Origin: Primulina eburnea
Lineage: Eukaryota > Streptophyta > Magnoliopsida > Lamiales > Gesneriaceae
DNA: 64,000 bases
Assembly (NCBI RefSeq): GCF_022965805.1
Contig: NC_133106.1
Coordinates: 31,361,913 to 31,425,912, forward strand
Reading direction: 5' to 3'
Shown here: in pieces, positions 12,322-22,998 of the stretch
How positions within the stretch are numbered: the stretch's first letter is position 1
How the letters are laid out: each line of letters starts with the position of its first letter
Notes under the pieces: model-generated
Told to the model about the DNA's origin: nothing
What the model saw: the letters and a program-made list of their open reading frames with translations, nothing else
The model's database searches: none
Translations under genes and position numbers: made by a program

Positions 12322-12503
12322 GGCAAAAACTTATGTGAGACGGTCTCACGGGTCGTAGTTGTGAGACGGATCTCTTATTTGGGTCACCCATGAAAAAGTA
12401 TTACTTTTTATGCTAAGAGTATTACTTTTTATTGTGAATATGGGTAGAGTTGACCCGTCTCACGGATTATGACCCATGAGACGGTCTCACATGAGACTCA
12501 CTC
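12322..12503 (+). repeat. GTGAGACGGTCTCAC-type repeat, copy 4
   Basis: Well-preserved full copy, from GGCAAAAACTTATGTGAGAC to ACATGAGACTCACTC. It lies in opposite orientation to copy 3, only 150 bp away. Confidence 0.9.
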
Positions 12504-12833
12504 ATTACTAAATGCCACCAAACAGTCTTGTTTGTTTTTTATCATATGTTTTCGTTAGTTTGGTGGTTTTGATTTATATTTAAAATAAAAAATAATATTT
12601 TTAATTTAAACAATATTATTATTAATTGAGTCAAACAGACAATTTGTCACACGAAATCGATTCATCAAGACAATCTGAAAAAGTTTTTGTAAAGATATAG
12701 AGACCGAAAACCTGAAAAAAATCATCGTCTAATTTTTAACTTTATAGAAAATATATCCTAACGTTTAAAAAGTACTGAATTTTTATTTAATAAACAATAT
12801 TATAAAAATATACAATAATAAATTTGTAATTTG

Positions 12834-13066
12834 ACAAAAATTTGTGTGAGACGGTCTCACGTATCGTATTTTGTGAGACAAATATCTTATTTGATTTATC
12901 AATGAAAAAAATATTAATTTTTATGTTAGAAGTATTACTTTTTATTGTGATTATGCTAAAAATATTACTTTTTATGCTAAAAGTATTATTTTTATTGTGA
13001 TTATCGGTATGATTGACCCGTCTCACAGATAAAAATTCATAATACCGTCTCACAATAGATCTACTC
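12834..13066 (+). repeat. GTGAGACGGTCTCAC-type repeat, copy 5
   Basis: Longer than its relatives because the TATTACTTTTTAT/TTGTGATTAT block is duplicated inside (about 12925-12998). Ends match the family. Confidence 0.85.
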
Positions 13067-13380
13067 TTGTAATTTATTTACAACTTTCATAAAAATTCGT
13101 AAATTATTTCTCCATTATCTAAACTTTTACTTTTTTAGTTGATTATATACATCATAACTTATTTAACAGAAAAGATTATGATTGTGTATATCGCATTCCC
13201 AACTACATAATATGTATTAAAAAAATTCACGCTTTATGAGATTTTCAATCGAAATTTTGGTTAAAAAATAAATCGATTTATCTTGAACTTAATAGATTTT
13301 TAATCAGATATAAACACTTTTTTATTTAATTTATCGAATACGATTACATAACAAAAGCTTGAAAATATTTTAAAATTTAT

Positions 13381-13518
13381 TTAAACGATTAGACTTCTTT
13401 CGCACCTCGCAGTGGCACAACCGTGAATAATGGCGAAGGAAAGTCCCAAAATGGGCAAAACGGAAGATGAGCTGTAATCAGTCGCCGGGTTTTCAGAATC
13501 GGCTGGTCTCGAATTCAT
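13381..13518 (-). CDS. Possible small exon or 45-residue protein
   Basis: Minus-strand frame from ATG at 13518 to TAA at 13381. It is clearly GC-richer than its surroundings. The peptide has a Ser-rich stretch (DYSSSS) followed by a hydrophobic segment VLPILGLSFAIIHG, which could be a membrane or GPI-signal tail. A splice-acceptor-like TTGGCAG sits just before the ATG. I do not recognise the family. It may be an exon of a decayed gene, or chance. Confidence 0.2.
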   Translation of the reverse strand: MNSRPADSENPATDYSSSSVLPILGLSFAIIHGCATARCERSLIV

Positions 13519-13519
13519 T

Positions 13520-15110
13520 GCCTGCCAACAACACAAATCGTATCAAATAAATCATAAATAATTTTTTAAAAAAATATATAAATCATAAATAATTTTAGAT
13601 GCACTAAAAATTATATTATACTAATTTAAAATCATTATAAAATATATAATACATCCTTTTTTTAAAGACCATTTCTCTGACTATTTGTATAAACTATGCA
13701 TATAATGTTTTCCAACAAATTAAATTGAAAAAACTCAAATTCACCGCTACTTATTTATATTATAAATTATAATAATTTATATATTATATATGCGAAGACA
13801 GTGAATCAATTGACGAAATATTAAATTCATATCATAAGTATTTATATATCAGTTACATAAGTAAAATGAATTTCAAATGTCTCAATTATTTCGTAAATTT
13901 GAAATTCATCATAATTATCACAAAAGTATATAAACATAATATGTTTTTTCGTTCAAATATAATAATGATCACATTAGTCAGTCAGTTATAATATATTTCC
14001 TGAACTGGGGGACATGATATGATATTGGTTTCATCATCGGAAATCGCAAGATTGGGTCGAGCGGCAAGTCAACTTGGTGCGGGGACAGATTTAAGAGTTT
14101 TTTTCAAAAAAATGACCATGAACCGTGTTGTGAGGAGAGTGGCAAGAGTTTGGATGATCGCGATTTAAAAATAGTTTTATCAACATATCATGCAAAAAAT
14201 TGAAGAACATCGAATGTAATTTTATAGTATTTTAGATTTTGTGTTTCTTAAATCAGACATAAAACTCCCTATTAAATAATGTAAATCTGCCTGAATTTTT
14301 ATAATGTAGGGGGCGAAATGTAATTTCCTTTTAAATAAAAATATATAACCATATTAAAGTTTTTTAATGAAATTTTATGCTTTTTGAACTTTCATGGGGA
14401 GGTGTAGAAACGATTAGACCATTTATCGATAAAGCTGGAATCTCCTAAAATTAATAGAAAATCTCGGACTTTTTGTTGAATATGAAAAAAAACAATCTAT
14501 TTTGCGAATTTATTCGCTGCCAGCAGTGAATTTAGGAATTCTCAAATCTAATTATATAATATAATTATATAAATATACCATGTACATACGGTGTACACAC
14601 TCCTCCCTTAAATGGTCCATTTTGACTGAAGAAAATAGAAGCAGAGGAAGAGGCAAAAGAGAAGTGAGGGTGAAAACAGACCGGAGACCAAAGAAATCAG
14701 TATGCGTATTATAATGTTTTGTTTCATATTTTATTTAGATTTTAGACGCAACGCATTGATATATCTGTGTTTTTTTTAATGTAAATTTTATAATTTTTTT
14801 CTACTGAGATCTGCTTTTATGCTCAGTCAATGGTGGTGGTTGCGGAATTAAAGAAAAAACCAATTTGTTAATTAATAGTCCACGTTTTGCATTTTATATT
14901 ATTCACAGCGAGAAGCCGTAGCGATAGCATCATTTTTCGTATACCCTTTTTCGATAGTGGTAGAAGAGGTCTATGTCACTGGTTTTTCTGCTGAGATTTC
15001 GATAACACCACACCCTGAGCTTTGTCATTTTGTATTCCGGCAAAGAAGGTTATAGCCATAGATTTCTAATCCATTTTCTGCACTCTTCGGGTCGTTTTTT
15101 TAACTCTTTG
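13520..15110. other. Gene-free interval and upstream region of the CRF gene
   Basis: AT-rich. The last 450 bases before the TATA box presumably hold the CRF-type promoter. No other gene seen. Confidence 0.5.
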
Positions 15111-15117
15111 TTTCTCT

Positions 15118-15125
15118 TATAAATA
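15118..15125 (+). promoter_or_regulatory. TATA box of the CRF-type gene
   Basis: TATAAATA followed by GGCG, 115 bases before the upstream ORF ATG at 15233. A transcription start near 15150 is inferred. Confidence 0.6.
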
Positions 15126-15232
15126 GGCGTTTTTTATTCATTTTTTTCTTTCCTTTTTGTGGTTCTTTTATCAAGAGTTGAGCAGAAGAGGAAGGGTTGA
15201 TTGAGGTAAGGGGGGATAGGAGTGATAGATTT

Positions 15233-15663
15233 ATGTCGGCTGGTTCTGATTCGGCTGTTGTGTTTGGGGCTGCGTTGAAGCTGGGTTTCTCATCAGTTTC
15301 TTCTTCATCTGCTCACCGCATGCGAAAATCTCTCTGCTGCAAACTCCAGCAGAGCGCCTACCTTTTTTTCCCAACCGTTTCGATGCGTTTGAGGCCCAAA
15401 AGGTATACATCTATCACCCTTAAACCCTCGTGGGTTTTGGTTCTTAAATTATATATTATGTTTGAGGTGATTTATGGCTGTTTTTGGGGTTGTTAAGCGC
15501 TGATCTGAAATGGGGTTTTGTGATTTTATTTGGTTTTGTGTTGATTTTTTGTGGGTTTTTGTGATTGTGTTGCAGGACTTGTTCCGGAGTTGAGTGTTTT
15601 GGTGGTTATCACATAAATCGGCTATTCCATCTACTTTTGTTCTTCAGAGGTTTTCGTACTTAG
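15233..15663 (+). CDS. Spliced upstream ORF (85 codons) on the CRF-type mRNA
   Basis: Join 15233-15402 with 15576-15663: 258 nt, ATG to TAG, an exact codon count. Removing the leader intron changes the C-terminus from an intron-encoded tail (stop at 15496) to one ending FHLLLFFRGFRT just before the stop. The frame is long for a 5' leader and crosses the intron in register. From general knowledge, Arabidopsis ERF118-type genes carry a conserved peptide uORF (annotated upstream of At1g68550), and the hydrophobic tail here looks like that family. The stop lies 140 nt before the main ATG at 15804. Likely role: repress or tune translation of the downstream AP2/ERF protein. Function is inferred, not shown. 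Confidence 0.75.
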
Positions 15664-15803
15664 AAAAAGTCCTTGATTGAAGTCTTTTTGTTTGCTTGAG
15701 ACCCATTTTTGTTTGCCTATTGTTGTTTTTTAGTTTGTTGACTTATAAATTTTGAGGGTATTCTTTATTGAGGGGTTATTTAGTGATTTGAAGTAAGGCA
15801 AAA

Positions 15804-16892
15804 ATGCCGGAACCTCACAAAACAAATTCATCGAATCAAGAATCTGTTATCAGAAAGTTGGGGAACAAGTTTGAACCCATCCGAACCTTGAGGAAAGTGG
15901 TGATTGTTTGTGATGACCCGGATGCTACCGATTCATCTGATGATGAGGGAGCCAGTAAGACTAAGGGTAAGAGGTTTATCCGCGAAGTCTGTTTCCCTGT
16001 TGAGGACTATAGTCAAGTGGGGAAAGTTGATGAATCGGAGAGGAACCCCAAGAACAAACGGGCAGCCCTGCTAATTGAGAGAAAATGTAGCCCGATGACC
16101 AGAAAATATAGAGGTGTTCGGCAGCGTAAATGGGGGAAATGGGCCGCGGAAATCCGTGATCCTATCAAGCAAAAACGAATCTGGTTAGGGACTTATAGTA
16201 CTGCTGAGGAGGCGTCAAAAGCATATGAAAACAAACGAATGGAATTCGAGGCTTTGGCTGTTAACACAGACTTTTCAATGCACAAGAGTTTGAATGACTC
16301 TAACAATGAAATTGTATCCTCTGTGGTGCTATCTAAGAACAGCGAGAACAAGAAATCAAATTATTCAAATGCTTGTGCGTCTGAAAACGACTCTGGTGCA
16401 AGTTCTGTGTTGCCGGTCTCCCGCACGTCTCCATCTTCTGTGCTTGAGTTGGATTCTTTGGGCTCAAGCTCAGGAGTCAGCCCTGAAAACGAGGATAAGA
16501 TAGTTGATGTTGTACCTGTGGACAAAAATGTTTCAGAGAAGCAGTTAGCGGGTTCTGGTGATGGTGGATTGGTGGGCAATGAATTGATGGCGCTGACCCA
16601 AATGGGTGTGGATATGGACTTGGCTTTTGAGCTCGATTCGTTCACTGAGTTTGATGATTTCGCCCCACCATTGGACGACATCCTTGGTGAATTTGATGAT
16701 CTTCCCATTTGTGGGTTCGATGATGGTGATCACCCTACCGCGTTGCCTGATTTTGACTTCGACTTTGACTTTGACGCTTGCAATGAAGCCCTTGCTTGGA
16801 TCGATGAAGTGACTACCTCGATGAATGTGGCACCACCGATGATGAACGGTGCACCCCTCGATATAGCATGCCCTAAGTTTTGCAGCTATTAG
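15804..16892 (+). CDS. ERF118: CRF-type AP2/ERF transcription factor (ERF118-like)
   Basis: Intronless 362-residue coding region starting MPEPHKT. A CRF (TEH) motif lies at about residues 28-65: [20 protein letters not shown] then [13 protein letters not shown]. The AP2/ERF DNA-binding domain is at about 101-152: [19 protein letters not shown], then [16 protein letters not shown]. The end of the domain, KRMEFEALA, replaces the usual Ala-Ala-rich end and is typical of the ERF116-119 (group VI-L) branch. The C-terminal half is Ser-rich, then acidic with a [10 protein letters not shown] repeat near residue 315, probably an activation region. Cytokinin response factors are nuclear regulators of cytokinin-linked and stress-linked genes. 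Translation is probably controlled by the upstream ORF. Family call is firm; the orthologue is inferred. Confidence 0.93.
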   Translation: MPEPHKTNSSNQESVIRKLGNKFEPIRTLRKVVIVCDDPDATDSSDDEGASKTKGKRFIREVCFPVEDYSQVGKVDESERNPKNKRAALLIERKCSPMTRKYRGVRQRKWGKWAAEIRDPIKQKRIWLGTYSTAEEASKAYENKRMEFEALAVNTDFSMHKSLNDSNNEIVSSVVLSKNSENKKSNYSNACASENDSGASSVLPVSRTSPSSVLELDSLGSSSGVSPENEDKIVDVVPVDKNVSEKQLAGSGDGGLVGNELMALTQMGVDMDLAFELDSFTEFDDFAPPLDDILGEFDDLPICGFDDGDHPTALPDFDFDFDFDACNEALAWIDEVTTSMNVAPPMMNGAPLDIACPKFCSY

Positions 16893-17433
16893 GACTATAA
16901 TCTTTATTATATGTATCGGTAACTTCGAGCTAATTTAAGAAGAGTGTTCTTCTCTCGAAGACCAGACTTCTTAATTTTCTCGAGGGGCTTTTTCAATAAT
17001 GAGTTTATTTGTTTAGTTCATGAAGAGACATTTTGTATCCATGCATATGAGATTTTGTTGAAGAGTTTGAAGAATCCTTTGGGTTTTCTTGTGCTATCGG
17101 AGCAGTCCAAAGGCGTTTTAAACTTTAAAGTGTTTTGTATGTTTGGATTTGAGATATTATGAATTTCAAGTTTTGTCATCATCTTAAATCCTTGTTCTTA
17201 TTTATTTTTATGATTCAAATTGAAATACGAGATGGAAATCATGATGATGCTTGCGTTAAGAAAATTTGATCAATTTGCATGCATGAAACGTATTTTGGCG
17301 TGTAAAGGATTATTATTTTGCTAAAGATTATATACGAAATTTAAGATTTCTTTCAAAAACAAATTTGTGGGACGTATATAATCCAAACGCGATCTTACAT
17401 TATAGAGTGTTGCATTCCGGCAATTTGAACATT

Positions 17434-17616
17434 GAGTAGGTCTTTTGTGAGACGGTCTTATGAATCATTATTTGTGAGACGGGGCAATTTTACCGATATT
17501 CACAATAAAAAATAATACTCTTTTAATAAAAAGTAATATTTTTTCATGGATGACCCAAATAAAAGATTTGTCTCACAAAATACGACTTTTGAGATCATCT
17601 CATATAAATTTTTGTC
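17434..17616 (+). repeat. GTGAGACGGTCTCAC-type repeat, copy 6
   Basis: Starts GAGTAGGTCTTTTGTGAGAC and ends CATATAAATTTTTGTC. The strand is arbitrary because the ends are near-palindromic. A more decayed relative follows at about 17690-17835 (TTTTGTGAGATAGATCTTC). Confidence 0.8.
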
Positions 17617-18220
17617 TTGAACATTTGGCCTAGGACCAAATCTGAAAAATTGCTTCACCTTAATGGTAAAATATGAAATTTTTTACTGGTTGATTTTGTG
17701 AGATAGATCTTCAACACGATCTGGATCATGAAAAATTATTATTTTTATGTCAAAAGTATTATTTTTATTTGTAAATATATATCAGATCATTTCGTCATAC
17801 AAAAATAAATTTATGAGATCGTCTTACAAAAAGATTTATTTATAATAAAGTAAAAAGTTCAAGGATGTTTTTACTTTATTATTGATTGTTGTTACCATTT
17901 TACATCTTGTTTCTCTTAATTGGTTTTTATAGTTGGAATGGAAAGTTACATATTCCTCATACTTTGGTTCCACTTGTGTTGGGTCCGCCCCTTGTTGTTT
18001 TGTTGCTTTATTACACAGTTTGAGGCTGCTGGTATACATTCAATGGACACATTCATTCCATTGAGTTGACCTGTAAGTGTCCTAATGGATGGTATACACA
18101 AATAATAATTGGGAATTTCACATTTTTTATGCTCCATATCGAAATCTACTTGTAGTATGATTTTAATTTTAGAGTAGGTCTTTTGTGAGACATAGTACAA
18201 AATTATCTTATAAGAAAGAC

Positions 18221-18399
18221 AAAAACTTGTGTGAGACGGTCTCACGGGTCGTATTTGTGAGACAGATCTCTTATTTGGGTCATCCATGAAAAAATATTAC
18301 TTTTTATGTTAAGAGTATTACTTTTTATTGTGAATATGGGTAGGGTTGACCCGTCTCACAGATTATGATCCGTGAGACGGTCTCATATAAGACCTACTC
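18221..18399 (+). repeat. GTGAGACGGTCTCAC-type repeat, copy 7
   Basis: Good full copy ending ATAAGACCTACTC. A broken end of another copy (AGTAGGTCTTTTGTGAGAC) sits just before it at 18174, suggesting one member inserted into or beside another. Confidence 0.88.
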
Positions 18400-18466
18400 T
18401 ATAAGAAAATATTACAAATACAAAATTTGCATAAAATCGATTCATAAAACCATCTCACAAGAGTTT

Positions 18467-18477
18467 GTGTGTGTGTG

Positions 18478-18554
<77 letters not shown>

Positions 18555-18598
18555 AATTAGATTTCTTATAGTTGGTGGGTGTGTGTGTGTGTGTGTGT
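18467..18598. repeat. Compound (GT)n-(AT)n-(GT)n microsatellite
   Basis: GT repeats at about 18467-18486, a long AT run at 18487-18550, a short unique stretch, and a second GT run at 18579-18598. Confidence 0.95.
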
Positions 18599-18599
18599 A

Positions 18600-20654
18600 A
18601 CTTGTAATGTTTTCGAAGGGAATATCTCACTCGATTTTTTTATAAAAAATTTATGGAACGGCCTCTCGATTAAAACTGAACCCATCCTACTTCTACTTGT
18701 GCTAGTGGCCCTTGACAAGAGTAGAGTGGTTGGCAAAAACTTTAGTGAGTGGTCCATTACCATTATGCTTGTTTGCTTGCGGTGAACGCTAAATTCAAGT
18801 GCCTTTGACTTTTCTGTGTCAAACCAATTTTAATTCATGTGTTAAATGGTAATAAATTAAAGCATACTCGATATCAATTTGGATATTAGTAATATTGAGT
18901 TAAATTTTAATAAATTCTCGTAATATCGATATATAACAATAACACAAAATATTGGGTTGATTTTGATTATAACAAATTTTTTTTTATTGTGTTTCTAACA
19001 TATTTATTCATATGTGAATTGCTAACTCAAGATAGAAACTGAAACTCTAATTTAGCCAAAGTAAAAATCTGGCTAGATGCAGTATAAAAATATAAAAATC
19101 ATCACATACAATCACTCACATATATACATGAGAGTTGAGTTTCAAAGTTTGGTTGAGCAAGTGTTCACAAAAAGAAATTAAAGATTGTGTTTGTAGTTTT
19201 GTTATAAGAGACATTAAACGTTTTTGCGAATTGTGAGGTTACAACCAACAATCGACCTCACAATCGAAAGTGTGCTAGAAGTTTCAATTAGGCAAGAGAT
19301 AAATCTTAAGTTGAAATGTGTTTGTACATAAAGTTATGTAAATCAAAGTCCTCTAGTGGATCATTACCAAGAGGAAGAAAGGTTGACGTAAGAGTTATTA
19401 ATATCTGAACATCCATAGATAAATTTGTGTCTATTTATTTATTGCATTTATTTATTACTACTATTTTAAAGATGAATTAGTGAATTATTTTATGTGTTCT
19501 TCTAATTCCTAAAATATTGCATATCATTATTTGATAAAATATTTCACCAAAAAAGTTTTTACACATTTAACTTGCATATCTTTTAAATATTTTATCAAAA
19601 TATTTTCTATTGGTTTTTACGAAAAATTATTTTGATCGTCTTAAGCTTGGTTTGAAGACCAAACTCGATTTAAGTAATCGGTGTTCAAGATTTCAAGAAC
19701 CGAACTACTGTAGTTCAATGATTATCTTCCAATCGATCATATCACAAAAACTCTTATATGATCTTCTTACAGATTAATTCGTGAGATTGATCTCTCATTC
19801 ATTACGATTCATAGAAAATATTACTTTTTACGTTAAAATATCACTTTTCTTTGTAAATATAGATCAAGTTATTCCATCTCACGGACCCGTCTTGTGATAC
19901 ACTAGAAAACTGGAATTAGGTAGTACTGAACCAAAAAACAATATATATATATATATATATATATGTGTATGTATATATATTTTGAGAAAGTACAAAAATA
20001 TAGGATAGAGTAATATTTTATACATCGAGACATATCACATGGTCCAGTGTTTTTGTATTAATGTGCCCTTTTTCGATTGAGGACCAATGTACCAAACTTG
20101 CCCCATTAATGCCCCCATCGGCACAAACCTAGTACTTTATTCGTACTTGCTAACCTAATTAGTTAAGTGTCTGTCAAAGATTGGGTTTGAATTGGGCCAA
20201 TCTTACCTATGGACATTATTATGTAATGGGCTTTCGAGGGCATGTCTATTTAAAATTTAGGAATGAGATTTTTTTTTGTTTTTCTTTTGTAACAATACTT
20301 AGATGTGGGCATAATATAATCTAAATCGGAAAGCCGAAAAACCAAACCAGAAAAAATCGAAAAATCGAACCAAACCGTAATCTGAACTTCTTATTTTGAT
20401 TTTATAACCTAACCGAAATTATCATGATTTGGTTATAGTTTTATGTAACTCAAAATTTAACCGACCGTTTAAACTGTACATTAATAATTTATTATTATTT
20501 ATATTTGAATATTAGTAACTAAATATAATTTTAATAATTCAAATATAACTTTTGTATTTCAATTTATATATTTTTATTCCTTCAATTTGTATAAATAATT
20601 ATAAATATTTTACTAAAAAATTGATTCAAATTTGCACACACACACACACATATA

Positions 20655-20710
<56 letters not shown>

Positions 20711-21228
20711 AAATTAGTTTAATTTATAACTCACACAATTAATAAATCTAGACTAACAAAACTAAGTGATATATAATACAATTAATTTATATATTTTTTT
20801 GTTGCGAATTATGTTGGATAATATAATATATTTTGGTTATGAAAAAATTAAGGTATGTTTATTATATTGTTAAGTAAATGAAGACATGTTTATTACATTA
20901 TTGTCACCAATACAAAACAGATAATGAAGCTCAATGCATTCTAGAAAACAAAATAAGCAATATATAATTCAACCAAAACAAAACATCTTATAAAATATAT
21001 GTGTTCCAATGTATTAAACCAAAACACATTACATTCAAGTTTCCAACAATTACAGTGAACCAAAACACATTACATTCAAATTTCTCACAATTAAAGTACA
21101 AGTTTCTAACATTTCCATTCAACTAAAACACATTACATTCAAGTACATAACCGACGGTTTGAACGAGGCCGATCAATATTGAAAGATTATATTAACTAGC
21201 TTGTAGTCTGTAGAGATCTTTTCGGGGC
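18600..21228. other. Gene-free repeat-bearing interval
   Basis: No gene recognised. It holds a decayed GTGAGAC-type copy near 19760-19905, AT and CA microsatellites at 19941 and 20637-20701, and at about 20302-20470 a fragment with the GATGTGGGCATAAT start and AAACCGAAA-type subterminal sequence seen in the TAGGGGTG hAT MITEs. From 21000 to 21150 a CCAAAACACATTACATTCAA unit is repeated about four times. Confidence 0.5.
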
Positions 21229-21327
21229 AAAGTGATACGGTCTCACGCGGGTTGTATATTGTGAGATGCAGAGACGGATCTACGCTAGGGCTATACTGGG
21301 CTGTAGCCCAGCCCAATTTTTTTTATT

Positions 21328-21526
21328 TAGCGACGATTTTAGCGACGGTTTTTTGATAACCGTCGCTACTGTTGCGACGGTGTTAGTAAACCGTCGCCGA
21401 TTGGATCGGCGACAGTTTTATCAAAAGCCGTCGCAAATATTAGCGACGGTTATTGCTAAAACCGTCGCTAAATTATTAAAAAATAAAAAAAAGGTGGATC
21501 GGTGGTTTTAATTAGCGACGGTTTAT
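21328..21526. repeat. Alternating GCGACGGT / ACCGTCGC motif array
   Basis: At least eight copies of AGCGACGGTTTT or its reverse complement alternate in direction, able to form several hairpins. The array lies inside the hAT element, before the transposase remnant, and may be a nested MITE. Confidence 0.75.
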
Positions 21527-21580
21527 TCAATAGAACATCATTACCACTTTGATGTTTTTAATGCAGCAATAGATTTCATT

Positions 21581-22097
21581 TTGATGGAGTTAAATACTCG
21601 GTTCAATGAGTCATCGGTGAAACTTCTTTCTCTTAGTATAGCTTTAGATCCTAAAAATTCATTTGACTCATTTAACAGTGATGATATTTGCAAGCTTGCG
21701 AAGAAGTTTTATCCTGGAGATTTCACAGATCAAGAAATTGTTGTTTTGAAGTGTGCATTGATACATTTATAAACTCGATGTGATGCAGAATTTAAAGGTT
21801 TCTACACTTGTTGAGTTGTGTCAGCAATTGACCGAGAGTGGACGGTCAAGTGTTTATGTTATGTTGACTAGATTGATTCATCTTGTTTTGACATTATCTG
21901 TGTCTACTGCCACTATTGAACGGACTTTTTCAGCAATGAAGCATGTGAAGACGGCACTTCGCAATAAAATGGAGGATGACTTTCTTGCCGATTGTTTGAC
22001 ACTCTATATTGAACGAGATTTAGCTAAACATATTGATGTAAATTCTATTATTGATGAATTTTATGTTTTAAAATCCCGTAAGGCACAACTTCGTTGA
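21581..22097 (+). pseudogene. hAT transposase C-terminal remnant, frameshifted
   Basis: Two frames, 21581-21772 and 21780-22097, are parts of one protein separated by a frameshift near 21770: after the first frame's stop, homologous-looking coding (YKLDV then MQNLKVSTLVEL) continues in another frame. The first piece has SLSIALDPKNSFDSFN and DDICKLAKKFYP. The second has the hAT dimerisation signature VSTATIERTFSAMKHVKTAL followed by RNKMEDDFLADCL. The N-terminal zinc finger and most of the catalytic domain are missing, so it is not functional. The family (TTF-type/ZMYM1-like hAT) is common in plants and animals. Confidence 0.9.
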
Positions 22098-22319
22098 ACG
22101 ATATAATGTACTTTTTTTTTAATAATATATAATTTATCATATTGAGTTCAAGCCCACCCCAACTCTTATTCCTGGATCCGTCCCTGGTGAGATGTATATC
22201 TTATTTGGGTTATCCATGAAAAAATATTATTTTTTATGGTAAGAGTATTAATTTTTATTGTGAATATTGGTAAGGTTGACCCGTTTTACATATAAAGATT
22301 CGTGAGACCTACTCTCTTT

Positions 22320-22998
22320 TCGGTAGACAGCCAAATATATAATATTATATCTTTTTTTGGTAATTTTTATAATGAAAAATCTTAAAATATCAAACAATAA
22401 CATCTTTAAAATAAATTCATTCATATACAATAACAACTTATTTTTAAATATGATTCTACAACTTATAAGCCCATAAAATATTGTATAATAAATGGAAACT
22501 TATAAATCGTTTTAAATAATTTAGTACACACTTTCTTAGTTAGTTTATTTAACTCTTCCGTTGCTGTACAATTTATCTAATCGAGTATAAGTAATATTTT
22601 ACTTGTCACCCACCGAAATAAAATCAACTCTTTCACAAATTTTGGATTTGTTGCTGCTTCACCTAAAAGCTCTTCTTTCTCTACTAAAATTTTGTTCTGT
22701 GCGTATGAGAAAGTATTGAATTGTCGGTGGCAAAGATTGTTGGACGTTGAATGGTGAGAACACGAATCAATTTGTACATATTGAAGATTCAAAAAATCGA
22801 CACTCTGCATGGTGGATGAAGACCATGGTAGAATCATAGTGTCAAAAGACCAAGTTTATCAAGTTCTTTAAATTCATTTGGAAGAGAGAAAGAGAATAGT
22901 CGCTGCCAGACGTGCAAATACAAACTACGCAAGTAATAAGAGACCGGAGAGAGCTGATAGTGTTTTGTTTCCTTCCTAACCACAAATATCTGGAAAAA
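22320..22998. other. Spacer and 3' region of the FLX-like gene
   Basis: No separate gene seen. The FLX-like 3' UTR (minus strand) probably occupies part of it. Confidence 0.5.

Larger units (their letters stand above)
15150..16960 (+). other. ERF118: CRF/ERF118-type transcription unit (leader intron 15403-15575)
   Basis: Exon 1 runs from the inferred start near 15150 to 15402 (AAAAG before GTATAC). The intron is 15403-15575 and ends TTGTGTTGCAG. Exon 2 holds the rest of the leader and the whole main coding region. The leader is about 480 nt after splicing and contains an 85-codon upstream ORF. The 3' end is not resolved; it lies beyond 16892. Confidence 0.6.
21269..22186 (+). mobile_element. 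Truncated hAT transposon with exact 8-bp TSD
   Basis: The ends CAGAGACGGATC and GGATCCGTCCCTG are inverted repeats with one mismatch in the first 12. The flanking duplication GTGAGATG is exact at 21261-21268 and 22187-22194. At 918 bp it is an internally deleted copy that keeps only the C-terminal part of a transposase of the TTF/ZMYM1-like hAT type. It inserted into a GTGAGAC-family repeat. Confidence 0.92.
21229..22312 (+). repeat. GTGAGACGGTCTCAC-type repeat, copy 8, split by a hAT element
   Basis: The left piece (21229-21268) ends TATATTGTGAGATG; the right piece (22187-22312) resumes GTGAGATGTATATCTTATTTG and ends GACCTACTCT. Removing the hAT element and one copy of the 8-bp duplication restores one family member. 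Confidence 0.85.

Noticed and set aside
15197..15496. 99-codon unspliced frame at the CRF leader
   Set aside because: Starts at TTG, not ATG, and reads into the leader intron. The ATG at 15233 with splicing gives the better model.
18365..18763. Short frames with VCVCVC or THTHTH runs
   Set aside because: Translations of GT and AT microsatellites.
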